60,436 bases of DNA from Clostridium sp. AM34-11AC. GTDB taxonomy: Bacteria; Bacillota; Clostridia; Lachnospirales; Lachnospiraceae. Positions 35,856 to 44,670 of the stretch are shown in pieces. The notes beneath the pieces are model-generated. The model ran no database searches and was not told where the DNA came from. It worked only from the letters and a program-made list of their open reading frames with translations. Made by a program: the position numbers and the translations under genes. Positions within the stretch are counted from its first letter, which is position 1. The number at the start of each line of letters is the position of its first letter. The DNA is taken from positions 1 to 60,436 of the forward strand of contig NZ_QWGL01000021.1 in the NCBI RefSeq assembly GCF_003435375.1, given 5' to 3'.

Positions 35856-36389
35856 CTATTTTTTGCAAAAATCCCCGGCTGTCCGCCCCGTTTTTTTCAA
35901 TCGTTTCCTGTAAAACATGAGAACTACCGCCTCGAGATACCGTTTCAGGACAATCTGGATCTCTTCTTTTGGATTGATGGGCTTTACAAGGATCGAATAG
36001 AGGCCTGTCCTGTTTGCGCCCCAGACGTCCGTAAACAGCTGGTCGCCGACAAAAAAAGTGGTATCACGGTCCGTTTTCATCCGCTCCATAGCCCGCTCGT
36101 AGCCTTTTCTCGACGGTTTCCCACCCTTAAAAATATAGGGACTTCCCACCTTGTCCGCAAAAGGTGATACACGCGGCTCCTTATTATTGGAAAGGATGCA
36201 GGTGGAAAAGCCGATGGCGCGGAGCCGCTCAAAGAGCTCGATCGCCCGCTTGTCCGCCGGTGCCCCGTGGGGAACCAGGGTATTGTCCACATCGAAGATG
36301 ATTCCCCGGTATCCTCTCTCATAAAGTTTCTCGTACGGGATCTCGTATGCGCTGTCCACATAGTTCCCCGGATAGAATATTTCAAACAT
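35856..36389 (-). CDS. YqeG family HAD-type phosphatase
   Basis: The 177-residue protein belongs to the HAD subfamily IIIA. Motif I is IIFDVDNTLVPH (Asp33 and Asp35), motif II is ILSNNKEP, the lysine is in KPSRKGYERAM, and motif III is FFVGDQLFTDVWGANR. All catalytic residues are present. B. subtilis YqeG is a related phosphatase of unclear physiological substrate. Here the gene lies between nrdR and efp. Confidence 0.92.
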   Translation of the reverse strand: MFEIFYPGNYVDSAYEIPYEKLYERGYRGIIFDVDNTLVPHGAPADKRAIELFERLRAIGFSTCILSNNKEPRVSPFADKVGSPYIFKGGKPSRKGYERAMERMKTDRDTTFFVGDQLFTDVWGANRTGLYSILVKPINPKEEIQIVLKRYLEAVVLMFYRKRLKKTGRTAGDFCKK

Positions 36390-36506
36390 AATATTACCCT
36401 TAATTCAGCACTTCAGCCATACCTGCTCCTGTTTTTATCCGGGTGAACAACGTCATTCATTGACCCTTTTGCAGACCGGTGCACAGCCAAACCGCCTCTT
36501 TTGCTG

Positions 36507-36962
36507 TTATTTATTATTTAAGAACTTAGCCAATTCATCCATAAACGCGTTCACATCCTTAAATTCCCTGTAGACAGACGCGAAACGGACGTATGCAACC
36601 TCGTCCACCATCTTGAGTTTTTTCATGACAAGCTCGCCGATGGTCACGGACGGGATCTCACGCTCTTCCATGCTGAAGATCTGCTTCTCGATCTCGTCGA
36701 TCATCTTCGTGATCTGGTCCGAGGAGACCGGACGCTTATGACATGACAAAAGGATTCCGTTTTCGATCTTCGCACGATTGTACGGTTCTCTGGAATCATC
36801 TTTCTTGATGATCATAAGCGGCAGTGTCTCTAATTTCTCATATGTCGTAAAGCGCTTTCCGCACTCCTCGCACTGACGTCGGCGTCTGATCGAGCTGTTA
36901 TCATCAGCCGGACGCGAGTCGATGACCTTTGTATCCTGGGCACCACAAAACGGACATTTCAT
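36507..36962 (-). CDS. nrdR: Transcriptional repressor NrdR
   Basis: NrdR represses ribonucleotide reductase genes in response to dATP/ATP. The 151-residue product has the zinc ribbon [20 protein letters not shown] with [12 protein letters not shown] and an ATP-cone domain ([20 protein letters not shown]). The length is standard. No reductase genes are in the window. Confidence 0.97.
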   Translation of the reverse strand: MKCPFCGAQDTKVIDSRPADDNSSIRRRRQCEECGKRFTTYEKLETLPLMIIKKDDSREPYNRAKIENGILLSCHKRPVSSDQITKMIDEIEKQIFSMEEREIPSVTIGELVMKKLKMVDEVAYVRFASVYREFKDVNAFMDELAKFLNNK

Positions 36963-37099
36963 GGGACTTCCTCCTTTGCTGCCGACCGTACTATTTTTCC
37001 GCTCACGGCCGCATTTTTATACCATATCTTATCACACTATCCTCTGGTTCCGCAAGTCTTTTGCTCTTTATCCGTAATTCCGATCTCCTGGCTTTTTCC

Positions 37100-38095
37100 T
37101 TACACGCCTTGAATAACTGTCTGTATAAAGCTCTCCCTCGCCTCCTGCTGAGCCTCCAGCTTTCTGATCTTCTCCGTACTCTTCGCGGGCACCCAGGCCT
37201 TGTTGGCGTTGTAATAAAAATTGATCTGTTTCCAATACTTTTCCGGATATAAAAACAGGTAATAAAGCACCTGCCGCTCCACTTCCGAGACCGGCAGCAC
37301 CCGTTCGTAGGACTCCATGACCTGCCGCCCCAGCCGCTCATTCCAGTCATGCTTCTCCATAATCTTCCTGAGGAAATAATACAGGTCCTCCATCTGGACA
37401 CCCAGGTGCATCTGGTTGAACTCCGTCACCGCCGTGTACCCATTTCCGATCAGGATATGGTGGTAATCCGGCTCCCCATGGCAGACCGCGTACCCATCTG
37501 CGATCTCTTTTCCGTGAATCTCATACAGCCTTTCCATGCCCCGCTCTGCTTCCACGGCCTGGGCCGCGAAAATTTCAAAATTTCCGATCACTCGGAGCTC
37601 AAATTCATTTTTCTTCCGCTTTCCGCGGATAAATGTCCTCGCCTTCTTTAACTCCCGGTTGTGGCGGCGCATGGCCTCAAAGAGCGGCAGTGAGATCATG
37701 GATCTCATATTCCACGTTTCCTGCCGTTTGATCATGCGGAACTGCCGATGCAGAAGCGCCAATGCCCGCACAGCCGACAATACCTCTCTTTCATCCTTCA
37801 GGTCACATTCCCGGTCCGCGAACCATTCCTTCACGATATATCTGGTCCCATCCTCCGCCGTCGACAACAGCTCCCCCTCAGAATTTCTCACATATTGGTC
37901 CGCCTTCAGAGTCTCCATTCCATCTAAAGACTGCAAAACCGCCTCCTCAAACTCCAGGCGGTTCACACTTCCACGATATTCCTTTAAAAGCCGCAGTCCC
38001 AGATCCGTCTCAAGGATCCAGGATCCTCGTCCTCTCCGCAGCACATCCACCCGAAATCCGTACGTCTTCTCCGCCTCTTCCTTCCAGTCGATCAC
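37100..38095 (-). CDS. CotS-family spore coat / kinase-like protein
   Basis: The family has an aminoglycoside-phosphotransferase-like fold and includes CotS and related coat proteins of spore formers. The start is set at a GTG (38095) eight bases after GGGGGG, giving a 331-residue product beginning VIDWKEEAEKTYGFRVDVL, in which LRLLKEYRGS follows. Family motifs are VCHGEPDYHHILIG in the place of the kinase catalytic loop and FNQMHLGVQMEDLYYFLRKI. The DFG-type aspartate is not obvious, so kinase activity is uncertain. Upstream lies repeat A copy 2. Confidence 0.82.
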   Translation of the reverse strand: MIDWKEEAEKTYGFRVDVLRRGRGSWILETDLGLRLLKEYRGSVNRLEFEEAVLQSLDGMETLKADQYVRNSEGELLSTAEDGTRYIVKEWFADRECDLKDEREVLSAVRALALLHRQFRMIKRQETWNMRSMISLPLFEAMRRHNRELKKARTFIRGKRKKNEFELRVIGNFEIFAAQAVEAERGMERLYEIHGKEIADGYAVCHGEPDYHHILIGNGYTAVTEFNQMHLGVQMEDLYYFLRKIMEKHDWNERLGRQVMESYERVLPVSEVERQVLYYLFLYPEKYWKQINFYYNANKAWVPAKSTEKIRKLEAQQEARESFIQTVIQGV

Positions 38096-38272
38096 GATTC
38101 TATCCCCCCATATCCTGCTCTGACCTTTTCCATCGACAACAATTCCGGCCCTCATCCTGCTGCCGGAATTTCCTTCTGCACAAGATATGAAATGAAAGGG
38201 GGGATTATTCCCCTGTTTCCAGAATACGGCCTGTACGTTTTTTGCTGCTTTCTGGCTGCCCGCCGTTAAATA

Positions 38273-38412
38273 AAAAAATATACCTTGGCACATTCTCGCG
38301 CCTCGCGCGGCCGCTTGCGACAACCTACATTTTCGCGCGAGTGCGCATCATCGACACGTTAGTGCCTTTTTTGTAATAGGGAATTCCTTGGAATTTCCTA
38401 TTGCACAAAAAA
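38273..38412 (-). repeat. Repeat family A, copy 2
   Basis: Full-length copy. On the minus strand it begins at the cca terminator T-run with a palindrome (38367-38412), then GGCAC-TAAC-GTGTC, then CTCGCGCG and CGCGCGAG enclosing GTCGC-AA-GCGGC, then AUGUGCC-AA-GGUAUAU followed by TTTTT (38273-38292). Several pairs are G-U in minus-strand RNA and would be mismatched in plus-strand RNA. It lies 5-prime of the cotS-like gene. Confidence 0.8.
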
Positions 38413-38441
38413 AGACACCTGCAAAATTCTCTGCAGATGTC
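38407..38441 (-). terminator. cca terminator
   Basis: On the minus strand GACATCTGCA pairs with TGCAGGTGTC, followed by seven T. The T-run merges into repeat A copy 2. Confidence 0.85.
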
Positions 38442-38454
38442 CCTACTGACATTT

Positions 38455-39687
38455 TTATTTCTCTTTAAATTGATTGATTTTCTCCAATAATATATCTTTT
38501 TTATTTAATTCTGGTTTTTCAAGCACCAGATTCAAAAGGTACATGAGCCCGTCGCCGATCTGCTTTCCTTTTACCAGACCTTTTGCGAGAAGATCGCCTC
38601 CGTTGACCGCCAGCTGCTTCAGGCTCACGCAGTCTCCTGCCTCTTTGATCTCCTCAAAAAGCCGCAGGATCCCCGGAACTGTCTCATCTCCGTCCAGCTT
38701 CTTTAGCTGCATGGCTCCGAGGAACTGGTACTCCGTCACCCGGCTTAAAAGTCTCCGGATCTCGACCTTATCGACCGCAAGCGGTGCCTGGAATGCCGTA
38801 ATCATGTTCTTTACGTTTCCAATAGTATCATTGTCAAGCTTTAATCCGCGAAGGATCTTCACCGCCTGCTCCGCTGTCATATGGCGCAGGAAACCGGCCC
38901 ATCTATGGGATTTGTCCGCCGGAAGCGCAGCGATGCCAGCACAGCATTCTTTTAACGGATCCCTGGAACTTCTGCTCTCCAGCTCCCGCTCAAACACCTC
39001 TGTAAATCCTGGCGTCACATACTCCGCGATCCCCGTCGCGTCCACCATCCAGATCTTCTCCGGATGATCCGACAGCAGAAGCTTCGTGAGTTCCACCTGG
39101 ATCCGCTCCTTGCTCACATGGACGAGGTTCGGCGCGATCTCAGCGATGGCCTTGTACGTCTCATCCTCGATCACAAAGTCCAGCTGTGCCGCAAACCGCA
39201 CTGCCCTGAGAATCCGCAGCGCGTCCTCCGTAAACCGGTCCTTCGCACAGCCGACGCACCGGATCACCCGGCGCTTCAGGTCTTCCATGCCCTCAAACTC
39301 ATCCACGATCCCCGTCTCATGGCTGTATGCCATGGCATTGATCGTAAAGTCCCGGCGCTTTAGATCTTCCCTGAGATCCGGCGTAAACTCAACCGTCTCC
39401 GGATGTCTTCCGTCCAGATATTCCCCGTCGATCCGGTATGTGGTGACCTCATAGCCGCTTCCATGCTTAATGATCGTCACCGTTCCATGCTTAAGGCCTG
39501 TATCCACGGTTTTCCCGAAGATCTCCTTCACCTGCTCCGGCTTTGCGGAGGTTGTAATGTCCCAGTCCCCCGGAATTCTCCCGAGGACTGCGTCCCGGAC
39601 ACAGCCTCCGACGATAAATGCCTCGTATCCATGGCTTCGTATATTGTCAATGATCCATTCCGCCTCATAGGGCATCTCAATTCTCAC
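38455..39687 (-). CDS. cca: CCA tRNA nucleotidyltransferase
   Basis: The enzyme adds or repairs the CCA end of tRNAs (class II poly(A) polymerase-like fold). The product has 410 residues with FIVGGCVRDAVLGRIPGDWD (nucleotidyltransferase GG and DxD), the flexible loop HGTVTIIKHG, RRDFTINAMAY, and the RNA-binding RRVIRCVG with ALRILRAVRFAAQLDF. No HD domain is apparent. Its terminator at 38407-38441 follows the stop codon. Confidence 0.95.
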   Translation of the reverse strand: MRIEMPYEAEWIIDNIRSHGYEAFIVGGCVRDAVLGRIPGDWDITTSAKPEQVKEIFGKTVDTGLKHGTVTIIKHGSGYEVTTYRIDGEYLDGRHPETVEFTPDLREDLKRRDFTINAMAYSHETGIVDEFEGMEDLKRRVIRCVGCAKDRFTEDALRILRAVRFAAQLDFVIEDETYKAIAEIAPNLVHVSKERIQVELTKLLLSDHPEKIWMVDATGIAEYVTPGFTEVFERELESRSSRDPLKECCAGIAALPADKSHRWAGFLRHMTAEQAVKILRGLKLDNDTIGNVKNMITAFQAPLAVDKVEIRRLLSRVTEYQFLGAMQLKKLDGDETVPGILRLFEEIKEAGDCVSLKQLAVNGGDLLAKGLVKGKQIGDGLMYLLNLVLEKPELNKKDILLEKINQFKEK

Positions 39688-39717
39688 CGGTCCGGTTTCC
39701 TCCTTATAAATTAGTAA

Positions 39718-40284
39718 TCATTTCCCCAGATTCTTAAGAACTGGGATCAGCCGTTTCGCCAAAACTGCCGCCAGAACACATAAAATAAAATCCTCACCGA
39801 CCGTCAGAAGAAAGCAGTTGACAAACACGACCTTCCATCCGACGCTTACGCCAAGGACAAAATTGCTGCACACATAAAAATAGATCATCCCGCAGCCATA
39901 GTCTGCGAGAAGTCCCCAGAATGCAGAAAATAAAAGCCAGGAAAAAGATGTACTTTTCCTGATCTCATATACACGTCCCGTCACATAGGCCGCCGCCGCA
40001 AATCCGATCAAAAAGCCGAATGTAGGCTTTAAAAGATACGCCGGACCACCGCCCGTGGCAAAGACCGGGATCCCACACAATCCGATCACCAGATATGTCA
40101 GCACGCTGGCAAATGCCCTTTTTGATCCAAGCAAAAGCGCCGCAAGTAGCACAAAGAAAAACTGCAGCGTAAAGTGCATGGGCACTGGCTGCACCGGGAT
40201 CGTGATCTTAAGAAAAGCTCCGACGCCGATGAGGGCTGTAAACAGCCCTCCGAGCGTCAGATCCCTGATGTTCCATTGCTTCAT
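39718..40284 (-). CDS. bioY: Biotin transporter BioY
   Basis: BioY is the biotin-binding S component of an energy-coupling-factor transporter. The 188-residue product has six membrane helices and the family motifs ITIPVQPVPMHFTLQ and GPAYLLKPTFGFLIGF. The start ATG shares one base with the proS stop codon (TAATG), so translation is coupled. It is therefore likely expressed under the proS T-box. No biotin synthesis genes or ECF ATPases are in the window. Confidence 0.93.
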   Translation of the reverse strand: MKQWNIRDLTLGGLFTALIGVGAFLKITIPVQPVPMHFTLQFFFVLLAALLLGSKRAFASVLTYLVIGLCGIPVFATGGGPAYLLKPTFGFLIGFAAAAYVTGRVYEIRKSTSFSWLLFSAFWGLLADYGCGMIYFYVCSNFVLGVSVGWKVVFVNCFLLTVGEDFILCVLAAVLAKRLIPVLKNLGK

Positions 40285-41717
40285 TAATATGCTTTGCCCC
40301 AGTAAACCATCTTGGTTGCCGGTTTGCCGCAGCATACGCAGGTCTCAGCAAGCTTCTCCTGCTTGAACGGCATACACCTGGATGTAACGCCGACCTGCTC
40401 CTTTAACTTGTCCTCGCACTCCTGGCAGCCGCACCACATTGCGCGGATGAAGCCCGGCTTATTGTCAGCGATATCCTTCATCTCTTCCATGTTGTGTGCG
40501 TCGTAGGTGTGGGCGTCACGGTGTGCTTTCGCGCGCTCGTACATGTCATGCTGGATCGTCTTTAAGAGCTCATCCACCTTCTCTGCGATCTCGCTTAAAG
40601 CAACGGTGATCTTCTCGTGGGTGTCACGGCGTACTAAAACAGCCTGACCGGCCTCGATATCCTTCGGTCCAAGTTCTACACGGATCGGGATTCCTCTCAT
40701 CTCGGACTCGGAGAACTTCCAGCCCGGGCTCTTATCAGAATCATCAACTTTTACGCGGAAGTTGGAGAGAACCTCCTCGACCTCTCTTGCCTTCTCAAGA
40801 ACGCCCTCCTGCTGCTGGCGGATCGGAACGATCACAACCTGAGTCGGAGCTACGTTCGGCGGAAGTACAAGACCCTCGTTGTCACCGTGTACCATGATGA
40901 TGGCACCGATCATACGGGTCGTCATACCCCAGGAGGTCTGGTGAACATATTTTAACTGGTTGTCCTTATCGGAATACTGGATGCCGAAAGCCTTTGCGAA
41001 GCCATCGCCGAAGTTGTGGCTGGTTCCGGACTGGAGTGCCTTTCCGTCATGCATTAAGGACTCGATGGTATAGGTTGCCTCAGCACCTGCGAATTTTTCT
41101 TTATCTGTCTTCTGTCCGCGAACGACCGGGATCGCAAGGAAATCCTCGCAGAAATCTGCATAGAGGTTTAACATCTGGATCGTTCTCTCCTGAGCTTCCT
41201 CTGCTGTCGCATGTGCGGTGTGGCCTTCCTGCCATAAGAACTCTCTGGAGCGGAGGAACGGTCTTGTCGTCTTCTCCCATCTTACTACGGAACACCACTG
41301 GTTGTATACCTTCGGAAGGTCACGGTAGGAGTGGATGTCTTTCTGGTAGAAATCGCAGAACAGGGTCTCGGATGTCGGGCGGACGCAGAGACGCTCCTGA
41401 AGCGGCTCAAGACCTCCCTGTGTTACCCATGCAACTTCCGGTGCGAAGCCTTCTACATGGTCTTTCTCTTTATCAAGTAAGCTCTCCGGGATGAATAACG
41501 GCATGTAAACATTCTTTACGCCTGCTTTTTTGAAGCGCTTGTCCAGTTCATGCTGGATGTTCTCCCAGATCGCGTATCCGTCCGGTTTGATGACCATGCA
41601 GCCCTTTACGCTTGCATAATCACATAATTCTGCTTTTTTTACAACGTCTGTGTACCACTGCGCGAAATCGTCTTCCATAGAAGTGATGGATTCCACAAGT
41701 TTCTTCTCTCTTGCCAT
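40284..41717 (-). CDS. proS: Proline-tRNA ligase (ProS type 3)
   Basis: ProRS charges tRNA-Pro. At 477 residues it is the short, archaeal/eukaryal-like type without the inserted editing domain. Class II motifs are visible (motif 2 [20 protein letters not shown] with QEGHTAHAT following; [16 protein letters not shown]). The C-terminal zinc-type domain has CGCQEC and CVCCGK and ends in the conserved GKAY. AAGGAG lies seven bases before the ATG. The gene is controlled by a T-box leader and followed by bioY. Confidence 0.97.
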   Translation of the reverse strand: MAREKKLVESITSMEDDFAQWYTDVVKKAELCDYASVKGCMVIKPDGYAIWENIQHELDKRFKKAGVKNVYMPLFIPESLLDKEKDHVEGFAPEVAWVTQGGLEPLQERLCVRPTSETLFCDFYQKDIHSYRDLPKVYNQWCSVVRWEKTTRPFLRSREFLWQEGHTAHATAEEAQERTIQMLNLYADFCEDFLAIPVVRGQKTDKEKFAGAEATYTIESLMHDGKALQSGTSHNFGDGFAKAFGIQYSDKDNQLKYVHQTSWGMTTRMIGAIIMVHGDNEGLVLPPNVAPTQVVIVPIRQQQEGVLEKAREVEEVLSNFRVKVDDSDKSPGWKFSESEMRGIPIRVELGPKDIEAGQAVLVRRDTHEKITVALSEIAEKVDELLKTIQHDMYERAKAHRDAHTYDAHNMEEMKDIADNKPGFIRAMWCGCQECEDKLKEQVGVTSRCMPFKQEKLAETCVCCGKPATKMVYWGKAY

Positions 41718-41814
41718 TGCTTTTCTCCTTTATATGAATTCTTGGATTGCATACATCTAAAATTTCTGAGGATGCAGGACGCCTGTTCCGTTCCGGGGCA
41801 CTCCCCGTGGAAAC

Positions 41815-41957
41815 GAAAAAAATGTGCCTTGGCACATTCTCGCGCCTCGCGCGGTCGCTTGCGACAATCTACATCTTCGCGCGAGTGCGCATCTTTGGCA
41901 CATTAGTGCCTTTTTATGTAACAGGAAATTCCAAGGAATTCCCTGTTACATAAAAAA
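41815..41957 (-). repeat. Repeat family A, copy 3, inside the proS leader
   Basis: Full-length copy directly after the T-box terminator. The palindrome (41911-41957) reads GTAACAGG/CCTGTTAC where the other copies have GTAATAGG/CCTATTAC, a compensatory change. The last hairpin on the minus strand is perfect (ATGTGCC-AA-GGCACAT, 41822-41837) and is followed by seven T, so it resembles a second terminator about 100 bases before the proS start. Confidence 0.8.
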
Positions 41958-42246
41958 GGCTGTCGTCCACAAAAGGGACCGACAGCCGGCGTTACCACCC
42001 AAATTAGCTCCCGCACTTTACGGGAACTCTCCTCTGATATCCGTTAACGCCGGATCTACGCTGTACTTAGCAATGTAGTCATTCACTGCGGCAATCTGTT
42101 TTCACTGCCGTTTTCCACATCTCTCGCACAAAGCTCCGAGGCCGGTTCAACAACGCGCACATGGAAGCTCTCACCGTCTGCTTCCTCTCTGGGATGCCGC
42201 CATTCATCTACTTTCCCTCTTCAATGCCTGTCTGATATGCATATAT
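41952..42246 (-). promoter_or_regulatory. T-box riboswitch of proS
   Basis: The minus strand carries the T-box sequence GGGTGGTAACGCCGG (41986-42000) and an intrinsic terminator (GGCTGTCGGTCC with GGACGACAGCC, then TTTTTT, 41952-41987) that competes with the antiterminator. Stem I features AGAGAGGAAG and GGTGAGAGCTTCC are present further upstream. A plausible specifier CCG (proline) lies at 42143-42145 in TTGAACCGGCC. Uncharged tRNA-Pro would allow read-through into proS and bioY. Confidence 0.9.
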
Positions 42247-42251
42247 GATGG

Positions 42252-42280
42252 ATTTTAATGGATTTTTCCATGTTTGTCAA
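42252..42280 (-). promoter_or_regulatory. proS T-box promoter
   Basis: A perfect -35 TTGACA (42275-42280) and TAAAAT (42252-42257) are 17 bases apart. Transcription would start at about 42245, the 5-prime end of the T-box. Confidence 0.85.
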
Positions 42281-42360
42281 GACTCCGGGACGGATTTTGC
42301 AGGCCGGCATCACCATCCCGGAGTCTCACACTTTCTGTGTCCATTCTGAACACACGATCT

Positions 42361-42579
42361 TTAAAATATCAGCTTGATCAACAGCCATCCCGCCGCGATG
42401 CATAACAGCACCAATGCAAATGCCGTGGAAATTCCGAATACGATTGCTCCGACAGCGATGGATAAGATAAATCCAAACAAGCTCAGCACCGCGCCGAGAA
42501 GTTTTCCACATACGCCAAGCACAAGACCAACGCACTTAAAGATCACGACAAGAAATATGATCGCAAATAAAATTGACAT
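42361..42579 (-). CDS. Small membrane protein, function unknown
   Basis: The gene encodes 72 residues from an ATG seven bases after GGAGG, beginning MSILFAIIFLVVIFKCVG. Almost the whole sequence is hydrophobic, with two to three membrane helices and glycine-rich turns (VCGKLLGAVLSLFGFIL). No family is recognised. It lies alone between the T-box promoter of proS and repeat B copy 2. Confidence 0.65.
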   Translation of the reverse strand: MSILFAIIFLVVIFKCVGLVLGVCGKLLGAVLSLFGFILSIAVGAIVFGISTAFALVLLCIAAGWLLIKLIF

Positions 42580-42691
42580 GATTTCGCCTCCAGTCAAACA
42601 AAATCTCGAGGATTTCTTCGGCTTATTATATTCCCACTGTCAACATTTGTAAATATAAATCAGCTCCCAATCGCTAAATACCTGATCTGGT

Positions 42692-42823
42692 GTTACAGTT
42701 CATGCTTACATGAACTGTAACCGATTTTACCGATGCTTCGCATTCCAAATCGGCAAAATCCGCTGCCATAACTGTATTGTACGGGATTTTCAGTTCAGAA
42801 AATCCCTATCCATACACGGTAAT
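42692..42823. repeat. Repeat family B, copy 2
   Basis: The left hairpin is perfect (GTTACAGTTCATG with CATGAACTGTAAC around CTTA). The middle hairpin pairs CCGAT with ATCGG. The right hairpin is GGGATTTTC with GAAAATCCC, where copy 1 has GGAATTTTC with GAAAATTCC. The right end of the element contains the last five codons and the stop codon of the ABC exporter gene. Confidence 0.8.
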
Positions 42824-44602
42824 GAGCCGCCCAGTTCCGTCCTTCTGGTAAACACGGTGGGAGATCGAGATAACAGTACGTCCTTCCGACGCGCTCTTTA
42901 ATGCCCGGAGCACCACCTCCTCCGTCTCCGCGTCAAGGTTCGCCGTGATCTCATCGAGAAGCAGGATCCCAGGTTTTCCGGCAACGGCTCTCGCGATGGA
43001 TAAGAGCTGCCACTGACCCTGGGAGAATATCTCCGGTTTACATAATGTGTCATAGCCATCATCCAGGCTCACGATCGTCCCATGGAGTCCCACGAGCTTC
43101 GCGGCCGCCTGCACCGCCTCGTCCCCGATCGCCGGGTCAAACAGTGTGATCTGGTCGCGGACCGTGCCCGGAACCATATGAAAGGACTGTTCCACATAGC
43201 CGAACTTCTTTCTTTTCTCCTTGTCAGAGAGCCGATATGCCGCCTCGCCCTCAATCAGAGCCTCACCGGAATTCGGGCGATAGAGTCCCAAAAGCAGCTT
43301 AAAGATCGTACTCTTTCCGGCGCCGGTACGTCCCGTCAGCGTTACCTGCTCGCCCGGATAGATTGCGAAATTCATGTCATTTAAAACGATGTGGTCGTCG
43401 TAGCCGAAGGTGACATCTTTAAACTCCACGCATGGTTCTGTATTTTCGAAAATTCCGCTATCATTTACCTTGACTGCATCTAAATCTATACTCGCCGCAC
43501 TGGTGTCCCCGGAACTATTCTCCGCTCTCCCCTGCGCATTCTCTAATTCCTGTACAGCGCCATTCTTTCCAACTGTATGTCTGGAATCCACAAATGCTCT
43601 CTCTTCTACCATCTCCCTCTCTGGCTTCGCCAGAAACTCGTTGATCCGGTAAACACCCGCAACCGCCGACTGGATCGTCTGGATCTCCATGCCGAGGTTC
43701 TCGATCGGCGAGAATACCTGGGAAATATAGTTGATGACTGCGACAGATTTTCCCACGGACATGCCGAACAATGCCAGGATCTTCGCGTTTCCGGATGCCG
43801 CAAGCAGCATGACGATCGCCACCGCCACCGCATTCAGGAACAGGATCAACGGCGAGTAAACAGCGTCGTAAAAGTTCGTCTTCTCGACCGCCGAATAGCT
43901 CTCCCCGATATAGTCATCATACCGTTTCTCCATATACGTCTCTTTTCCAAGTGTATGGATCGTTCTGATACACCGGATTGTCTCCGGAACATGATTTGTG
44001 ACACGGCTCATTGCCGCGCGGTTCTCTAACTGTGCCGTCAGCATCTGCTTCTGGACGATTCTCGTGAACGCAAAGATCACCGGAATCAATACAACAAGAA
44101 GCAGCGCAAGTCCCCGGTTCTGGAACCAGATCACCGCAAAGATACTGACGACTCTGCAGGCATCCGCGAACATGCTGATGATTCCGGAGGTAAACAATGC
44201 CTCCACGGTATCTACATCGCCCACAAACCTGGAAACCACAGCACCCGGCTCTTCCTTATTTAATGTGTCAGCGCTCAGCCGGACAAGCTTCTTCGAAAGC
44301 TCGCTTCGGAACGCATGGGTCATCTTCTGTCCAAACACAGTCAGGAAACTTTCTCTCAAAGACTCCAGCGCCCCCGACAAAAAGATCAGCAGAAAATACT
44401 CCGCTGCCATGGAAAATCCCGGGAAATTTCCGCCGGCGATCCGGTCAATGATCTTTCCGAGAACGAGAGGCGGAAACAGGGAAATGACAACGGCACCCGT
44501 CACCGTCAGAATGATTCCGATGGAAAGCCCTTTTTCCCGCACGACGGTATTTCCGATAATCGATGCCGCGCTGATACGTCTATTTGCAGTCATGATTTCC
44601 AT
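42806..44602 (-). CDS. ABC exporter half-transporter (catalytic-site subunit)
   Basis: The 598-residue protein has six membrane helices (about 1-310) and an ATPase domain with Walker A GRTGAGKST, a degenerate signature FSQGQ and canonical Walker B ILLLDEITANLD with catalytic Glu. An insert of about 60 polar residues joins the two domains. It pairs with the 634-residue protein encoded upstream to form a heterodimeric exporter of the multidrug type. Its substrate is unknown. The C-terminus ends 17 residues after the switch His (ISHRVYQ), and its last codons lie in repeat B. Confidence 0.92.
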   Translation of the reverse strand: MEIMTANRRISAASIIGNTVVREKGLSIGIILTVTGAVVISLFPPLVLGKIIDRIAGGNFPGFSMAAEYFLLIFLSGALESLRESFLTVFGQKMTHAFRSELSKKLVRLSADTLNKEEPGAVVSRFVGDVDTVEALFTSGIISMFADACRVVSIFAVIWFQNRGLALLLVVLIPVIFAFTRIVQKQMLTAQLENRAAMSRVTNHVPETIRCIRTIHTLGKETYMEKRYDDYIGESYSAVEKTNFYDAVYSPLILFLNAVAVAIVMLLAASGNAKILALFGMSVGKSVAVINYISQVFSPIENLGMEIQTIQSAVAGVYRINEFLAKPEREMVEERAFVDSRHTVGKNGAVQELENAQGRAENSSGDTSAASIDLDAVKVNDSGIFENTEPCVEFKDVTFGYDDHIVLNDMNFAIYPGEQVTLTGRTGAGKSTIFKLLLGLYRPNSGEALIEGEAAYRLSDKEKRKKFGYVEQSFHMVPGTVRDQITLFDPAIGDEAVQAAAKLVGLHGTIVSLDDGYDTLCKPEIFSQGQWQLLSIARAVAGKPGILLLDEITANLDAETEEVVLRALKSASEGRTVISISHRVYQKDGTGRLITVYG

Positions 44603-44670
44603 CTCCTCTCCCCAGAATTTTCACGCGGTCTCCCTGATGGATTCCCGCGATTTCCGCTTCTTTTCGTTGT

